Source: Rhodococcus ruber (GTDB taxonomy: Bacteria; Actinomycetota; Actinomycetes; Mycobacteriales; Mycobacteriaceae). Taken from it: DNA of 64,000 nucleotides. Location of the stretch: assembly GCF_027270735.1 (NCBI RefSeq), contig NZ_JAPWIJ010000008.1:62001-126000 (forward strand). Direction: 5' to 3'. Below the pieces are notes generated by a model. The model worked only from the letters and a program-made list of their open reading frames with translations, did no database searches and was not told where the DNA came from. Of the stretch, positions 49,536 to 59,379 are shown in pieces. The position numbers and the translations under genes were made by a program. How positions within the stretch are numbered: the stretch's first letter is position 1; each line of letters opens with the position of its first letter.

Positions 49536-50348
49536 ATGGCAGACCTCGACACACTCGTCGGCGACCTCCGTGCCGAGGGCGATGACCTCGATGCGCTCGT
49601 CGCCGAACTGACATCGGAGCAGTGGGCGGCACCGACACCGGCCGAGGGCTGGACGATCGCACACCAGATCGCACATCTGTCCTGGACCGACCACGTAGCC
49701 GAGCGCACCACGTCCGCGGCATCGGGTGATACCGCGGCCAAGGAGGAGTTCGCTCTCACTCTGAAGAAAGCATGGGAGAACCCCACCGGCTTCGTCGACG
49801 AGGCGGCCGAGGAAGGATCTCGTGACCCCGATCTCCTGAGCGCATGGCGAAACCGCCGACACGCCATGACCAACGCTCTCGTGCAGGTGCCGCCCGGAAC
49901 GAAGATCGATTGGTTCGGACCCCCGATGAGTGCCGCGTCCATGGCTACCGCGCGGTTGATGGAAACCTGGGCGCACGGTCAGGATGTCGCCGACGCCCTG
50001 GGCGTCACCCGCGTGCCGACCGACCGGATCCGCGGTGTCGCGCATATCGGTGTGCGCACACGAGACTTCGCCTACGCGGTCAACCAGCAGACCCCGCCCG
50101 TCGATCAGTTTCGCATCGAACTCACTGCGCCCTCGGGTGAAGTGTGGACGTGGGGACCCGAGGACGCCGCCCAACGCGTGAGCGGATCGGCGCTCGACTT
50201 CTGCCTCCTCGTCACCCAGCGGGCTCATCGCGACAACCTCGACATCCGTGCCGAGGGACCCGACGCCGCGCACTGGCTCACCATCGCCCAAGCCTTCGCA
50301 GGCCCTCCGGGGGTCGGACGGACACAGTCAGGACGAGAGCAAGCATGA
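49536..50348 (+). CDS. TIGR03084-type metal-binding protein
   Basis: 270 residues of the DinB-like/maleylpyruvate-isomerase N-terminal superfamily: [35 protein letters not shown] and [16 protein letters not shown] supply the three metal-binding His. A C-terminal domain follows ([20 protein letters not shown]). The family is frequent in actinobacterial acyl-CoA catabolic clusters but has no assigned reaction; some relatives are thiol-dependent isomerases or transferases. The ATG 49536 starts the operon 30 bp after the palindromic operator, and the stop overlaps the AtuA start (ATGA). Confidence 0.82.
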   Translation: MADLDTLVGDLRAEGDDLDALVAELTSEQWAAPTPAEGWTIAHQIAHLSWTDHVAERTTSAASGDTAAKEEFALTLKKAWENPTGFVDEAAEEGSRDPDLLSAWRNRRHAMTNALVQVPPGTKIDWFGPPMSAASMATARLMETWAHGQDVADALGVTRVPTDRIRGVAHIGVRTRDFAYAVNQQTPPVDQFRIELTAPSGEVWTWGPEDAAQRVSGSALDFCLLVTQRAHRDNLDIRAEGPDAAHWLTIAQAFAGPPGVGRTQSGREQA

Positions 50349-52039
50349 CTGTCAGAATCGGTAACTGTTCGGGCTTCTACGGAGACCGCCTCTCGGCCAT
50401 GCGCGAGATGCTCGAGGGCGGCGAACTCGACTACCTCACCGGTGATTACCTCGCCGAGCTCACGATGCTCATCCTCGGCCGCGACCGGATGAAGGACGCA
50501 ACCCGTGGCTACGCCAAAACCTTTCTGCGCCAGGCCGAGGACTGCCTGGGTCTGGCACTGGACAAAGGGGTCAAGATCGTCGCCAACGCCGGTGGTCTGA
50601 ATCCACGTGGCTTGGCCGAGGCGCTGGAGAAGCTCGACTCCGGTGCGAAGATCGCGTACGTCGACGGCGACGACCTTCTCGGCAGAGCGGCCGAACTCGG
50701 CCTCGGTAGCCCGCTGACTGCAAATGCCTACCTCGGCGCGTGGGGCATCGTGGAATGCCTGAACTCCGGTGCCGACGTCGTCGTCACCGGGCGCGTCACC
50801 GATGCCAGCGTGATCGTGGGTCCCGCTGCGGCACACTTCGGTTGGACGCCGACGGACTACGACGCCCTGGCCGGAGCCGTGATCGCCGGACATGTCATCG
50901 AATGTGGAACTCAGGCGACGGGCGGTAACTACTCGTTCTTCACCGAGATTGCAGACATGTCTCGTCCCGGATTCCCGATCGCAGAGATCGACAGCGACGG
51001 GTCGAGCGTCATCACCAAGCACGAGGGCACCGGGGGCGCCGTCAGTGTCGGTACCGTGACTGCCCAGTTGCTGTACGAAATCACCGGCGGCCGCTACGCG
51101 AACCCTGACGTCACCGCACGGATCGATTCAGCGATCCTGACGCAGGAATCCAGCGATCGGGTGTCCATCACCGGCATCACCGGGGAAGCTCCGCCGCCCA
51201 CCTACAAGGTCTCGCTCAACGCACTGGGCGGGTTTCGCAACGAATTCACAATGGTGCTCACGGGCCTCGATATCGAGGCCAAAGCGGCACTGGCACAACG
51301 GCAATTCGATTCCTGGCTCCCCGAACGGCCGGCCGAACTGGACTGGACCTTGGTGCGCACAGACAAGCCGGACGCGGAGACGGAGGAGACGGCCAGCGCC
51401 CTGCTGCGCTGCGTGGCTCGCGACAGCAACCCCGACGCCGTCGGACGTCAGTTCTCAGCGGTGGCAGTCGAACTCGCACTGGCCAGCTACCCCGGATTCT
51501 CGGTGACTGCACCGCCGGGGAACGGAGCGCCGTACGGAGTGTTCACGGCTGGTTTCGTCGACGCGGCCCAGGTGCCGCACGTTGCGCACCTCGCCGACGG
51601 CACCGAAAGTGCCATCGCACCGTCCAAGGACACGCGGGCACTGGAACCCCTCGATGAACCGACGCTCCCGGCACCGAGAGCAGCCGAAGCGACCATCCGG
51701 CTTCCACTCGGTACCGTGGCCGCGGCCCGAAGCGGCGACAAGGGCGGCAATGCCAACGTAGGGGTCTGGGTCCGTACCGAAGGCGAATTCGCCTGGCTGG
51801 TCCACGCATTGACGGTCGAGACCCTGAAGAAGATGTTGCCCGAGGCAGAGCGCCTCACCGTCACTCGGCATGTGCTGCCGAACCTGCGAGCCGTCAACTT
51901 CGTCATCGAGGGCATCCTCGGCCAAGGTGTGGCATCGCAGGCCAGGTTCGATCCACAGGCCAAGGGGCTCGGTGAATGGCTGCGGTCGCGGCACATCGAC
52001 ATCCCCGAAACGATCGCTTACAAAGGAGAACTCGGATGA
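50345..52039 (+). CDS. AtuA-like (DUF1446) protein
   Basis: 564 residues. An N-terminal DUF1446/AtuA domain ([66 protein letters not shown]) is followed by a ~110-residue C-terminal domain ([23 protein letters not shown]) found in full-length AtuA. AtuA is required for growth on citronellol and geraniol in Pseudomonas, but its reaction is not known. It overlaps both neighbours by four bases (ATGA). Together with a biotin-dependent carboxylase and two acyl-CoA dehydrogenases it marks a pathway for branched or terpenoid acyl-CoAs. Confidence 0.9.
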   Translation: MTVRIGNCSGFYGDRLSAMREMLEGGELDYLTGDYLAELTMLILGRDRMKDATRGYAKTFLRQAEDCLGLALDKGVKIVANAGGLNPRGLAEALEKLDSGAKIAYVDGDDLLGRAAELGLGSPLTANAYLGAWGIVECLNSGADVVVTGRVTDASVIVGPAAAHFGWTPTDYDALAGAVIAGHVIECGTQATGGNYSFFTEIADMSRPGFPIAEIDSDGSSVITKHEGTGGAVSVGTVTAQLLYEITGGRYANPDVTARIDSAILTQESSDRVSITGITGEAPPPTYKVSLNALGGFRNEFTMVLTGLDIEAKAALAQRQFDSWLPERPAELDWTLVRTDKPDAETEETASALLRCVARDSNPDAVGRQFSAVAVELALASYPGFSVTAPPGNGAPYGVFTAGFVDAAQVPHVAHLADGTESAIAPSKDTRALEPLDEPTLPAPRAAEATIRLPLGTVAAARSGDKGGNANVGVWVRTEGEFAWLVHALTVETLKKMLPEAERLTVTRHVLPNLRAVNFVIEGILGQGVASQARFDPQAKGLGEWLRSRHIDIPETIAYKGELG

Positions 52040-53184
52040 GCATCTGGACTACGCCCGAGCGTCAGCAACTTCGCAAGACCGTCCGTAGCTTCGTCGAGCA
52101 GGACATTGCGCCGCACATGAATCAGTGGGAGACCGACGGCGAGATCCCGCGCGATCTGCACAAGAAGGCGGCCGCCCTCGGATTGATCGGTGCCGGCTTT
52201 CCCGAGGAGGTCGGCGGGGACGGTGGAGATCTGGCCGACGCGGTCGTGATCTGCGAGGAGATGCATCAGGCCGGTGCGTCCGGCGGGCTCTTCGCATCGC
52301 TGTTCACCAGCGGAATCGCCCTGCCCCACTTGGTTGCAGCGGGCGACGCCGACCAGATCGAGAAGTGGGTGCGGCCCACGCTGGCCGGGGAGAAGATCGG
52401 ATCGCTCGCGATCACCGAGCCTGGCGGTGGTTCCGACGTCGGCCACCTCAGGACGAAGGCCGTCAGGGATGGCGAGCACTACGTCGTCAACGGATCGAAG
52501 ACGTACATCACCTCCGGGTGCCGAGCCGATTTCGTCGTCACTGCGGTCCGCACCGGCGGCGAGGGTGCAGCCGGTGTCTCGTTGCTCGTCATCGAAAAGG
52601 GCACACCCGGGTTCGAGGTCACCAGCAAGCTCGACAAGATGGGCTGGCGCGCATCCGATACCGCGGAGCTCTCGTTCGTCGATGCTCGCGTCCCGGTCGG
52701 CAACCTGGTCGGTGCCGAGAACAGTGGCTTCGCGCAGATCGCGCAGGCGTTTCTCACCGAGCGTATCGCCCTCGCCGCCCAGGCCTACGCCAGTGCGCAA
52801 CGGTGCCTCGATCTCACTCTGCAGTGGGTCCGCGATCGAGAGACATTCGGAAAGCCGCTCATCGCACGGCAATCCGTGCAGAACACTGTCACCGAGATGG
52901 CGCGGAAGATCGATATCGCGCGCGTCTACACCCGCTCCCTCGTCGAGCGGTCCATGCAGGAGAACCAGGACTTCATCGCCGAGGTCTGCTTCGCGAAGAA
53001 CACCGCCGTCGAATCCGGAGAGTGGGTCGCCAATCAAGCGGTGCAACTCTTCGGGGGACTCGGCTACATGCGCGAGAGCGAAGTCGAGCGGCAGTACCGC
53101 GACATGCGCATCCTCGGTATCGGCGGCGGAACCACCGAAATCCTCACCGGACTGGCAGCGAAACGATTGGGGTACCAGGCATGA
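52036..53184 (+). CDS. Acyl-CoA dehydrogenase (first of two)
   Basis: 382 residues, FAD-dependent acyl-CoA dehydrogenase. N-terminal helices RQQLRKTVRSFVEQDIAPHMNQWE, substrate/FAD region GSLAITEPGGGSDVGHLRTKA, QWVRDRETFGKPLIARQSVQ, and C-terminal QLFGGLGYMRESEVERQYRDMRILGIGGGTTEIL with the GGTxEI FAD motif. It introduces a 2,3-double bond into an acyl-CoA. It starts at ATG 52036, overlapping atuA, and ends overlapping the carboxyltransferase gene. Citronellyl- or isovaleryl-CoA-like substrates are plausible by context. Confidence 0.92.
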   Translation: MSIWTTPERQQLRKTVRSFVEQDIAPHMNQWETDGEIPRDLHKKAAALGLIGAGFPEEVGGDGGDLADAVVICEEMHQAGASGGLFASLFTSGIALPHLVAAGDADQIEKWVRPTLAGEKIGSLAITEPGGGSDVGHLRTKAVRDGEHYVVNGSKTYITSGCRADFVVTAVRTGGEGAAGVSLLVIEKGTPGFEVTSKLDKMGWRASDTAELSFVDARVPVGNLVGAENSGFAQIAQAFLTERIALAAQAYASAQRCLDLTLQWVRDRETFGKPLIARQSVQNTVTEMARKIDIARVYTRSLVERSMQENQDFIAEVCFAKNTAVESGEWVANQAVQLFGGLGYMRESEVERQYRDMRILGIGGGTTEILTGLAAKRLGYQA

Positions 53185-54779
53185 GCGTGCTGAAGTCCAC
53201 CCTCGACACCGCGTCGGAACAGTTCACCGGTGCCACCGAGGCCATGAACACCAAATTGGCCGAGATCGACGCCGAGCACTCGAAGGCTCTGCTCGGTGGC
53301 GGCGAAAAGTACGTGGCGCGGCACAAGAAGCGCGGCAAGCTACTTGCCCGCGAGCGTATCGAGCTGTTGATCGACGAGGACTCCGCGTTTCTCGAACTCT
53401 GCCCACTTGCAGCCTGGGGCAGTGACTTTCCCGTGGGGGCCAGCACCGTCATGGGCATCGGCGTCGTGTGCGGAGTCGAATGCCTCATCGTCGCCAACGA
53501 TCCGACGGTCCGCGGTGGAGCCAGCAACCCGTGGACTCTCAAGAAAGGGTTCCGCGGCAACGACATAGCGACTCAGAACCGACTGCCGGTGATCTCCCTG
53601 GTGGAATCCGGCGGTGCCGACCTGCCCACGCAGAAAGAGGTGTTCATTCCCGGAGGGCGGATGTTCCGCGATCTGACGCAGCTGTCGGCGGCGGGCATTC
53701 CCACGATCGCGTTGGTGTTCGGTAACTCCACTGCCGGCGGCGCGTACATCCCCGGGATGTCCGACCACGTGGTCATGATCAAGGAACAATCCAAAGTGTT
53801 CCTCGCCGGCCCGCCGCTGGTCAAGATGGCCACCGGTGAGGATTCCGACGACGAGTCCTTGGGTGGGGCCGAGATGCACGCCCGAAAGTCCGGTCTCGCA
53901 GACTACTTCGCCGTCGACGAGCAGGACGCGATCCGTATCGGACGCAGCATCGTCTCGCGGTTGAACTGGAAGAAGAAGGGCCCGGAGCCGCGCGCCGAGA
54001 TCATCGAGCCGCTGGCCGACCCCGAAGATCTGCTCGGCATCGTCCCCACCGACCTGAAGATCCCGTTCGACCCCCGCGAGGTGATCGCCCGCATCGTCGA
54101 CGGCTCCGATTTCGACGAGTTCAAGCCCATGTACGGAGGCTCGCTCGTCACCGGATGGGCCGAGCTGCACGGCTATCCCATCGGCATCCTGGCCAATGCA
54201 CGCGGTGTGCTGTTCAGCGAGGAGTCGCAGAAGGCGACGCAGTTCATTCAGCTCGCCAACCGGTCGAACACGCCACTGTTGTTCCTGCACAACACCACCG
54301 GCTACATGGTCGGCAAGGAATACGAGGAAGGCGGGATGATCAAGCACGGCTCGATGATGATCAACGCCGTCTCCAACTCGACGGTTCCGCACATCTCGAT
54401 CCTGCTCGGTGCGTCCTACGGAGCCGGTCACTACGGCATGTGCGGCCGCGCCTTCGACCCGCGATTCCTGTTCGCCTGGCCGTCGAGCAAATCCGCCGTC
54501 ATGGGCGGCGCGCAACTCGCCGGTGTCATCTCCATCGTCGGCCGGGCCGCCGCCGAGGCCCGCGGCCAGGCTTTCGACGCAGAGGCCGATGCCGGAATGC
54601 GCGCGATGATCGAGGCACAGATCGAAGCCGAGTCGCTGCCCATGTTCCTCTCCGGACGCCTCTACGACGACGGCGTCATCGACCCTCGTGATACCCGCAC
54701 GGTAGTGGGAATGTGCCTGTCGGCCATCGCCTCTGCCCCGATCGAAGGCACCGCCAACTTCGGTGTCTTCCGGATGTGA
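53181..54779 (+). CDS. Acyl-CoA carboxylase, carboxyltransferase (beta) subunit
   Basis: 532 residues. The crotonase-fold carboxyltransferase has both CoA and biotin halves: KKRGKLLARERIELLIDEDSAFLEL, VSLVESGGADLPTQKEVF, GNSTAGGAYIPGMSDHVVM, then PLLFLHNTTGYMVGKEYEEGGMIKHG and SILLGASYGAGHYGMCGRAFDPRF. This is closest in style to 3-methylcrotonyl-CoA and geranyl-CoA carboxylase β subunits (LiuB/AtuC), rather than propionyl-CoA types. It transfers carboxyl from biotin on the α subunit, encoded next, to an enoyl-CoA γ-carbon. Starts at ATG 53181, overlapping the dehydrogenase stop. Confidence 0.93.
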   Translation: MSVLKSTLDTASEQFTGATEAMNTKLAEIDAEHSKALLGGGEKYVARHKKRGKLLARERIELLIDEDSAFLELCPLAAWGSDFPVGASTVMGIGVVCGVECLIVANDPTVRGGASNPWTLKKGFRGNDIATQNRLPVISLVESGGADLPTQKEVFIPGGRMFRDLTQLSAAGIPTIALVFGNSTAGGAYIPGMSDHVVMIKEQSKVFLAGPPLVKMATGEDSDDESLGGAEMHARKSGLADYFAVDEQDAIRIGRSIVSRLNWKKKGPEPRAEIIEPLADPEDLLGIVPTDLKIPFDPREVIARIVDGSDFDEFKPMYGGSLVTGWAELHGYPIGILANARGVLFSEESQKATQFIQLANRSNTPLLFLHNTTGYMVGKEYEEGGMIKHGSMMINAVSNSTVPHISILLGASYGAGHYGMCGRAFDPRFLFAWPSSKSAVMGGAQLAGVISIVGRAAAEARGQAFDAEADAGMRAMIEAQIEAESLPMFLSGRLYDDGVIDPRDTRTVVGMCLSAIASAPIEGTANFGVFRM

Positions 54780-54783
54780 AGCC

Positions 54784-56757
54784 ATGACCGTATCGTCCGT
54801 ACTCGTAGCCAACCGCGGCGAAATTGCCCGCCGTGTCTTCACTACCTGTCGCGCCGAAGGCATCGACACCGTCGCGGTGTTCTCCGACGCAGACGCCAAT
54901 TCCCCGCACGTGCGCGAGGCCGACTCCGCGGTGCGCCTACCCGGCAACAGCTCGTCGGAGACCTACCTTCGCGGCGACGCGGTCATCGCAGCGGCGGTAC
55001 ACGCCGGTGCCGACGCAGTACATCCGGGATACGGATTCCTCTCCGAGAACGCGGAATTCGCCCGACAGGTCCTCGACGCCGGTTTGACGTGGATCGGACC
55101 GCCTGTCAAGGCCATCGAGTCGATGGGCTCGAAGGTCGAGTCCAAGAAGATGATGGCCGACGCCGGAGTTCCGGTACTGACGCAGCTCGATCCCGAGTCG
55201 GTCACCGAGAACGAACTGCCGGTGCTGATCAAGGCCTCCGCGGGTGGCGGCGGTCGCGGTATGCGCATCGTGCGCAGCCTCGACACGCTCCAGTCCGAAA
55301 TCGAAGCGGCCGGGCGCGAGGCGCTCTCGGCGTTCGGTGACGGAACGGTGTTCGTCGAGCGCTACATCGAGACCGGCCGACACATCGAAGTCCAGGTGAT
55401 GGCCGACCGGTTCGGTACCGTGTGGACGGTGGGAGAGCGTGAATGCTCCATCCAACGTCGTCACCAGAAGGTCGTCGAAGAAGCGCCGTCACCGCTCGTC
55501 GAACGCATCGACGGTATGCGCGAGAAGCTCTTCGACGCAGCAACACTCGCCACCGAGGCCATCGGCTACGAGGGTGCGGGCACCGTCGAATTTCTCGCCG
55601 ACGAGAAGGGCAACTTCTTCTTCCTCGAGATGAACACCCGTCTGCAGGTGGAACACCCGGTCACCGAATGCACGACGGGACTCGATCTGGTGGCGTTGCA
55701 GATCAAGGTCGCCGCGGGGGAGCGGTTGCCCGCGGAGCAGCCGGCGGCGCGCGGACACTCCATCGAAGTTCGCCTGTACGCGGAGGATCCGGCCCAGGAC
55801 TGGCAGCCGCAGAGCGGTGCCGTGCACCGATTCGAGATCCCCGGCGCTCAGTTCGAGGTGCTGGCGAAGGCTGGAATCAGAGTCGATTCCGGCGTCGAGT
55901 CCGGCAGTGTGGTGAGCACGCACTACGACCCGATGCTGGCAAAGGTCATCTCGTTCGCACCGACGCGAGACCAGGCGGCGAATCTGCTGGCGAAAGCGCT
56001 GCAGCGAGCCACTATCCACGGACTGAAGACCAACCGAGACCTGCTGGTCAACATCCTGCGGCACCCGTCGTTCCTGGCCGGCGACACCGACACCGCATTC
56101 TTCGATACCCACGGCCTCGATGTGCTGTCGCAACCGATCGCGCAGGGTCGCGGCGTGGACCTGTCGTCGCTCGCCGCAGCGCTCGCAGACGCCGCGAACA
56201 ACACGGCGCAGGCACGTGTGAACCGTGGACTACCCGGCGGCTGGCGCAACCTCCGGTCGCAGCCGCAGCGAAAAACGTACGACGACAGGACGGTCGAATA
56301 CTCGATCCGACGCGGCGGACTCACCGCTTCGGTAGACGGTGTCTCACTGGACGGCGTCGAACTCGTCGAGCACACACCGACATCGGTGACACTCGACGAC
56401 GGTGGCATCAGGCGCATCTTCGAGGTGCACAGCTACGGTTCGGACGTGTTCGTCGATTCTGCGCTCGGACCGGTCCGCCTGGTCCGGGCCCCGCGGTTCA
56501 CCGACCCCACCGACGAGGTGGCGGCGGGGTCGCTGCTGGCTCCGATGCCGGGCAGCGTCATCAGAATCGCTGCTGCGCAGGGCGATACCGTCACCGCAGG
56601 CCAACCGATCCTGTGGCTCGAGGCGATGAAGATGGAACACACGGTGACCGCACCTGCAGACGGTGTGCTCACCGAACTGAACGTCACAGAAGGTCAGCAA
56701 GTCGAAGTCGGCGCAGTTCTTGCCGTGGTCACAGAAAAGGGAGTGGAGCAAGCATGA
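54784..56757 (+). CDS. Acyl-CoA carboxylase alpha subunit (biotin carboxylase + BCCP)
   Basis: 657 residues. Biotin carboxylase domain (VLVANRGEIARRVFTTCR, ATP-grasp glycine loop KASAGGGGRGMRI, EMNTRLQVEHPVTE), a middle BT-like region, and a C-terminal biotinyl domain with acceptor Lys616 in LEAMKMEHTV. It carboxylates its own biotin with bicarbonate and ATP. The pair with the preceding β subunit is typical of 3-methylcrotonyl/geranyl-CoA carboxylases. ATG 54784 lies four bases after the β stop; the stop overlaps the next dehydrogenase ATG. Its biotin need links it functionally to the bio operon at 27-33 kb. Confidence 0.95.
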   Translation: MTVSSVLVANRGEIARRVFTTCRAEGIDTVAVFSDADANSPHVREADSAVRLPGNSSSETYLRGDAVIAAAVHAGADAVHPGYGFLSENAEFARQVLDAGLTWIGPPVKAIESMGSKVESKKMMADAGVPVLTQLDPESVTENELPVLIKASAGGGGRGMRIVRSLDTLQSEIEAAGREALSAFGDGTVFVERYIETGRHIEVQVMADRFGTVWTVGERECSIQRRHQKVVEEAPSPLVERIDGMREKLFDAATLATEAIGYEGAGTVEFLADEKGNFFFLEMNTRLQVEHPVTECTTGLDLVALQIKVAAGERLPAEQPAARGHSIEVRLYAEDPAQDWQPQSGAVHRFEIPGAQFEVLAKAGIRVDSGVESGSVVSTHYDPMLAKVISFAPTRDQAANLLAKALQRATIHGLKTNRDLLVNILRHPSFLAGDTDTAFFDTHGLDVLSQPIAQGRGVDLSSLAAALADAANNTAQARVNRGLPGGWRNLRSQPQRKTYDDRTVEYSIRRGGLTASVDGVSLDGVELVEHTPTSVTLDDGGIRRIFEVHSYGSDVFVDSALGPVRLVRAPRFTDPTDEVAAGSLLAPMPGSVIRIAAAQGDTVTAGQPILWLEAMKMEHTVTAPADGVLTELNVTEGQQVEVGAVLAVVTEKGVEQA

Positions 56758-57914
56758 GTTTCATAGAGACCGAAGAGCAGAAGGGACTGCGCAACGCAGT
56801 CTCGTCGCTGGGCAAGCGGTACAACTACATCGACTACGTTCTGCCCAAGGCACGCAAGGGTGAGCCACTGACCGAACTGTGGAACGAGGCGGGCAAGCTC
56901 GGCTTCCTCGGCGTCAATCTCCCCGAGGAGTACGGCGGTGGTGGGGCCGGCATCTACGAGCTCGCGCTCGTCCAGGAAGAGCTTGCCGCGCATGGTGCCG
57001 GTCTGTTGCTCGTCGTCGTCAGCCCGGCGATCTGCGGCACCATCATCGGCAAGTACGGCACGGGAGATCAGAAGCAGGAGTGGCTCACCGCTCTCGCCGA
57101 CGGGTCCAAGATCATGGTATTCGGGATCACCGAGCCCGACGCCGGATCCAATTCGCACCAGATCACCACCACTGCGCGTCGTGACGGTGACGAATGGATC
57201 TTGAAGGGCAACAAGATCTACATCTCGGGGGTCGATCAGGCCGATGCGGTCTTGATCGTCGCCCGGACCGAGGATTCCAAGACCGGCAAGCTCAAGCCGG
57301 CGCTGTTCATCGTGCCCACCGACGCTCCGGGACTGCAGAAGACGCAGATGGAGATGGACATCGTCGAGCCCGATCACCAGTTCGTGCTGTTCCTCGACGA
57401 CGTCCGGCTGCCCGCCGAGGCGCTCGTCGGTGAGGCCGACGCCGCCCTGATGCAGCTGTTTGCGGGCCTTAACCCCGAACGTATTCTCGGGGCCGCGATG
57501 GCCATCGGAATGGGCCGGTACGCCATCGACGCAGCGGTGAAGTACGCCAAGGAGCGCACGGTCTGGAAGACACCGATCGGTGCGCACCAGGGACTGTCTC
57601 ATCCGTTGGCGCAGTGCAAGATCGAGCTCGAGCTCGCCAAGCTGATGATGCAGAAGGCTGCGGTGCTCTACGACTCCGGCGACGATTTCGGTGCGGCCGA
57701 GGCTGCGAACATGGCCAAGTACGCGGCCGCCGAGGCCAGCATCAAGGCGCTCGATCAGGCGATCCAGACCCACGGTGGTGCAGGCTTGAGCAGTGAGTAC
57801 GGCTTGGCCGCGATGCTCGGGGCGGCCCGCATTGCCCGCGTGGCACCGGTGAGTAGGGAGATGATCCTCAACTTCGTGAGCCAGCACTCGCTCGGGCTGC
57901 CCAGGAGCTACTGA
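56754..57914 (+). CDS. Acyl-CoA dehydrogenase (second of two)
   Basis: 386 residues, acyl-CoA dehydrogenase fold: VNLPEEYGGGGAGIYELALVQEELAAHG, MVFGITEPDAGSNSHQITTTARRDGDEW, KERTVWKTPIGAHQGLSHPLAQCKIELELAKLM and a C-terminal AIQTHGGAGLSSEYGLAAMLGAARIARVAPVSREMILNFV. The C terminus differs from the first dehydrogenase (no GGTxEI), so the two probably act on different intermediates. ATG overlaps the α-subunit stop; its TGA overlaps the hydratase ATG (TGATG). Confidence 0.9.
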   Translation: MSFIETEEQKGLRNAVSSLGKRYNYIDYVLPKARKGEPLTELWNEAGKLGFLGVNLPEEYGGGGAGIYELALVQEELAAHGAGLLLVVVSPAICGTIIGKYGTGDQKQEWLTALADGSKIMVFGITEPDAGSNSHQITTTARRDGDEWILKGNKIYISGVDQADAVLIVARTEDSKTGKLKPALFIVPTDAPGLQKTQMEMDIVEPDHQFVLFLDDVRLPAEALVGEADAALMQLFAGLNPERILGAAMAIGMGRYAIDAAVKYAKERTVWKTPIGAHQGLSHPLAQCKIELELAKLMMQKAAVLYDSGDDFGAAEAANMAKYAAAEASIKALDQAIQTHGGAGLSSEYGLAAMLGAARIARVAPVSREMILNFVSQHSLGLPRSY

Positions 57915-58666
57915 TGGCCGTCACCGTCGAATTCGTCAACGGGAAAGCGTATTTGACGCTGGATTCGCCCGACAATCGAAATGCGCTGTCCTCGGTGCTG
58001 GTCGACGAGCTCACCGCAGGCCTCGGCGCGGCGGCAAACGACGATGCGGTCAGAACGATCGTGCTCGGCCACACCGGCAGAACGTTCTGCGCCGGTGCCG
58101 ATCTTCGAGAGGTCGGTGCGTCGCCGGAGCTTCGGACCCGGCAGATGCTCGACCTGATGCGGTTGATCATCGACACCCCGAAGCCCGTCATCGCGCACAT
58201 CGACGGGCATGTGCGGGCCGGCGGCATGGGTCTGGTCGCAGCGTGTGACGTCGCGGTTGCCGGCCCCGAGAGTTCCTTCGCCCTCACCGAGGCGCGGTTG
58301 GGTCTGGCTGCGTCGGTCATCTCGGTTGCCGTGCTGCCGCGATTGACGTCTCGGGCCGCGAGTCGTTATTTCCTCACCGGAGAGACGTTCGACAGTGCCA
58401 CGGCCGAGGCCATCGGGTTGATCACCGTGGCCGACGCCGTTCCGGCGGCTGCGGTGGCCGACTTCATGATCATGTTCTCGAAGTGTTCGCCGCAGGGTCT
58501 GGCCGAGTCGAAACAGCTCACCACCGCGGCGATCCGACGTGAGATCGACGAGCGAGGGACGGCAGTTGCCGAGCAATCGGCCAGGTTGTTTGCATCGGAC
58601 GAGGCCCGAGAGGGGATGATGTCCTTTCTGGAGAAGAGACCTCCGTCCTGGGCGGCGGAGCGCTAG
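57914..58666 (+). CDS. Enoyl-CoA hydratase/isomerase family protein
   Basis: 250-residue crotonase. Oxyanion-hole motifs are GHTGRTFCAGADLREV and IDGHVRAGGMGLVAACDVAVAGPESSFALTEARLGL; a catalytic Glu is in LTEARLG, while the first hydratase Glu position is not obvious. It could hydrate the carboxylated enoyl-CoA (the role of AtuE/LiuC) or isomerise it. It begins at the ATG sharing an A with the preceding TGA. Confidence 0.9.
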   Translation: MAVTVEFVNGKAYLTLDSPDNRNALSSVLVDELTAGLGAAANDDAVRTIVLGHTGRTFCAGADLREVGASPELRTRQMLDLMRLIIDTPKPVIAHIDGHVRAGGMGLVAACDVAVAGPESSFALTEARLGLAASVISVAVLPRLTSRAASRYFLTGETFDSATAEAIGLITVADAVPAAAVADFMIMFSKCSPQGLAESKQLTTAAIRREIDERGTAVAEQSARLFASDEAREGMMSFLEKRPPSWAAER

Positions 58667-58698
58667 GTAGAGATGCAGTAAGTAGAGGGAGCACGGAG

Positions 58699-59331
58699 AT
58701 GGTGATGGCGCGCGAACCCAAGCAGGACCGCAGCAGGGTGACGCGCCGGCGACTGCTCGAGGCGACGATCGACTCGCTGGCCGAGCAGGGCTGGGTCGCA
58801 ACGACGGTCGGTGTCGTCGCCGAACGCGCCGGCGTCTCGCGCGGTGCGACCCAACACCATTTCCCGACGCGTGAGGACCTCATCACCGGGGCACTGGAGT
58901 ACATGTTCGACACTCGGATGGACGACGCGCGGCGCGAAGCACAGGACATTCCGCCAGGACCGGGCCGGACGAAGCTCGTCGTGGAGCGACTCGTCGAGTA
59001 CTACACCGGCCCGATGTTCAAAGCGGCACTGCAGGTGTGGACGGCCGCCTCGGCAGATCCCGAGTTGCGCGATCGAATCGTGCCCCTGGAAGAACGGTTC
59101 GGTCGCCGCGCCCACCAGATGGCTGTGGAGAACCTCGGAGTCGACGACAACGACCCCGTCACGCACCGACTCGTGCAGGCGACCCTCGACCTCGCCCGTG
59201 GTTTGGGACTCGCCGATGTGCTCACCGACGATGCGCGTCGACGCGTCGAAATCGTCCGCACGTGGGCCGACGTTCTCGACGCATCGCTCGGCGCGAGGCA
59301 CTCCGTCGTCGCCGGTTCGGTAGCTGGGTAG
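58699..59331 (+). CDS. TetR family regulator of the catabolic operon
   Basis: 210 residues. The helix-turn-helix is TVGVVAERAGVSRGATQHHFPTREDLITGA (~residues 35-65), followed by a helical ligand domain (PMFKAALQVWTAASADPELRDRI). It follows the hydratase by 32 bp, so it is probably the last gene of the operon, and it probably binds the palindrome at 49489-49506 in a feedback loop. An acyl-CoA intermediate is the likely inducer, by analogy with AtuR-type repressors. ATG 58699 or 58705 may be the start. Confidence 0.88.
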   Translation: MVMAREPKQDRSRVTRRRLLEATIDSLAEQGWVATTVGVVAERAGVSRGATQHHFPTREDLITGALEYMFDTRMDDARREAQDIPPGPGRTKLVVERLVEYYTGPMFKAALQVWTAASADPELRDRIVPLEERFGRRAHQMAVENLGVDDNDPVTHRLVQATLDLARGLGLADVLTDDARRRVEIVRTWADVLDASLGARHSVVAGSVAG

Positions 59332-59379
59332 AACTCGCAGGCTCTGCAGCACCGACGAACCTGTGCTTGAGTCTGGCGG

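Noticed and set aside
53340..54947. 535-codon minus-strand frame opposite the carboxyltransferase
   Set aside because: No recognisable domain; the plus strand encodes a complete carboxyltransferase with coupled neighbours.
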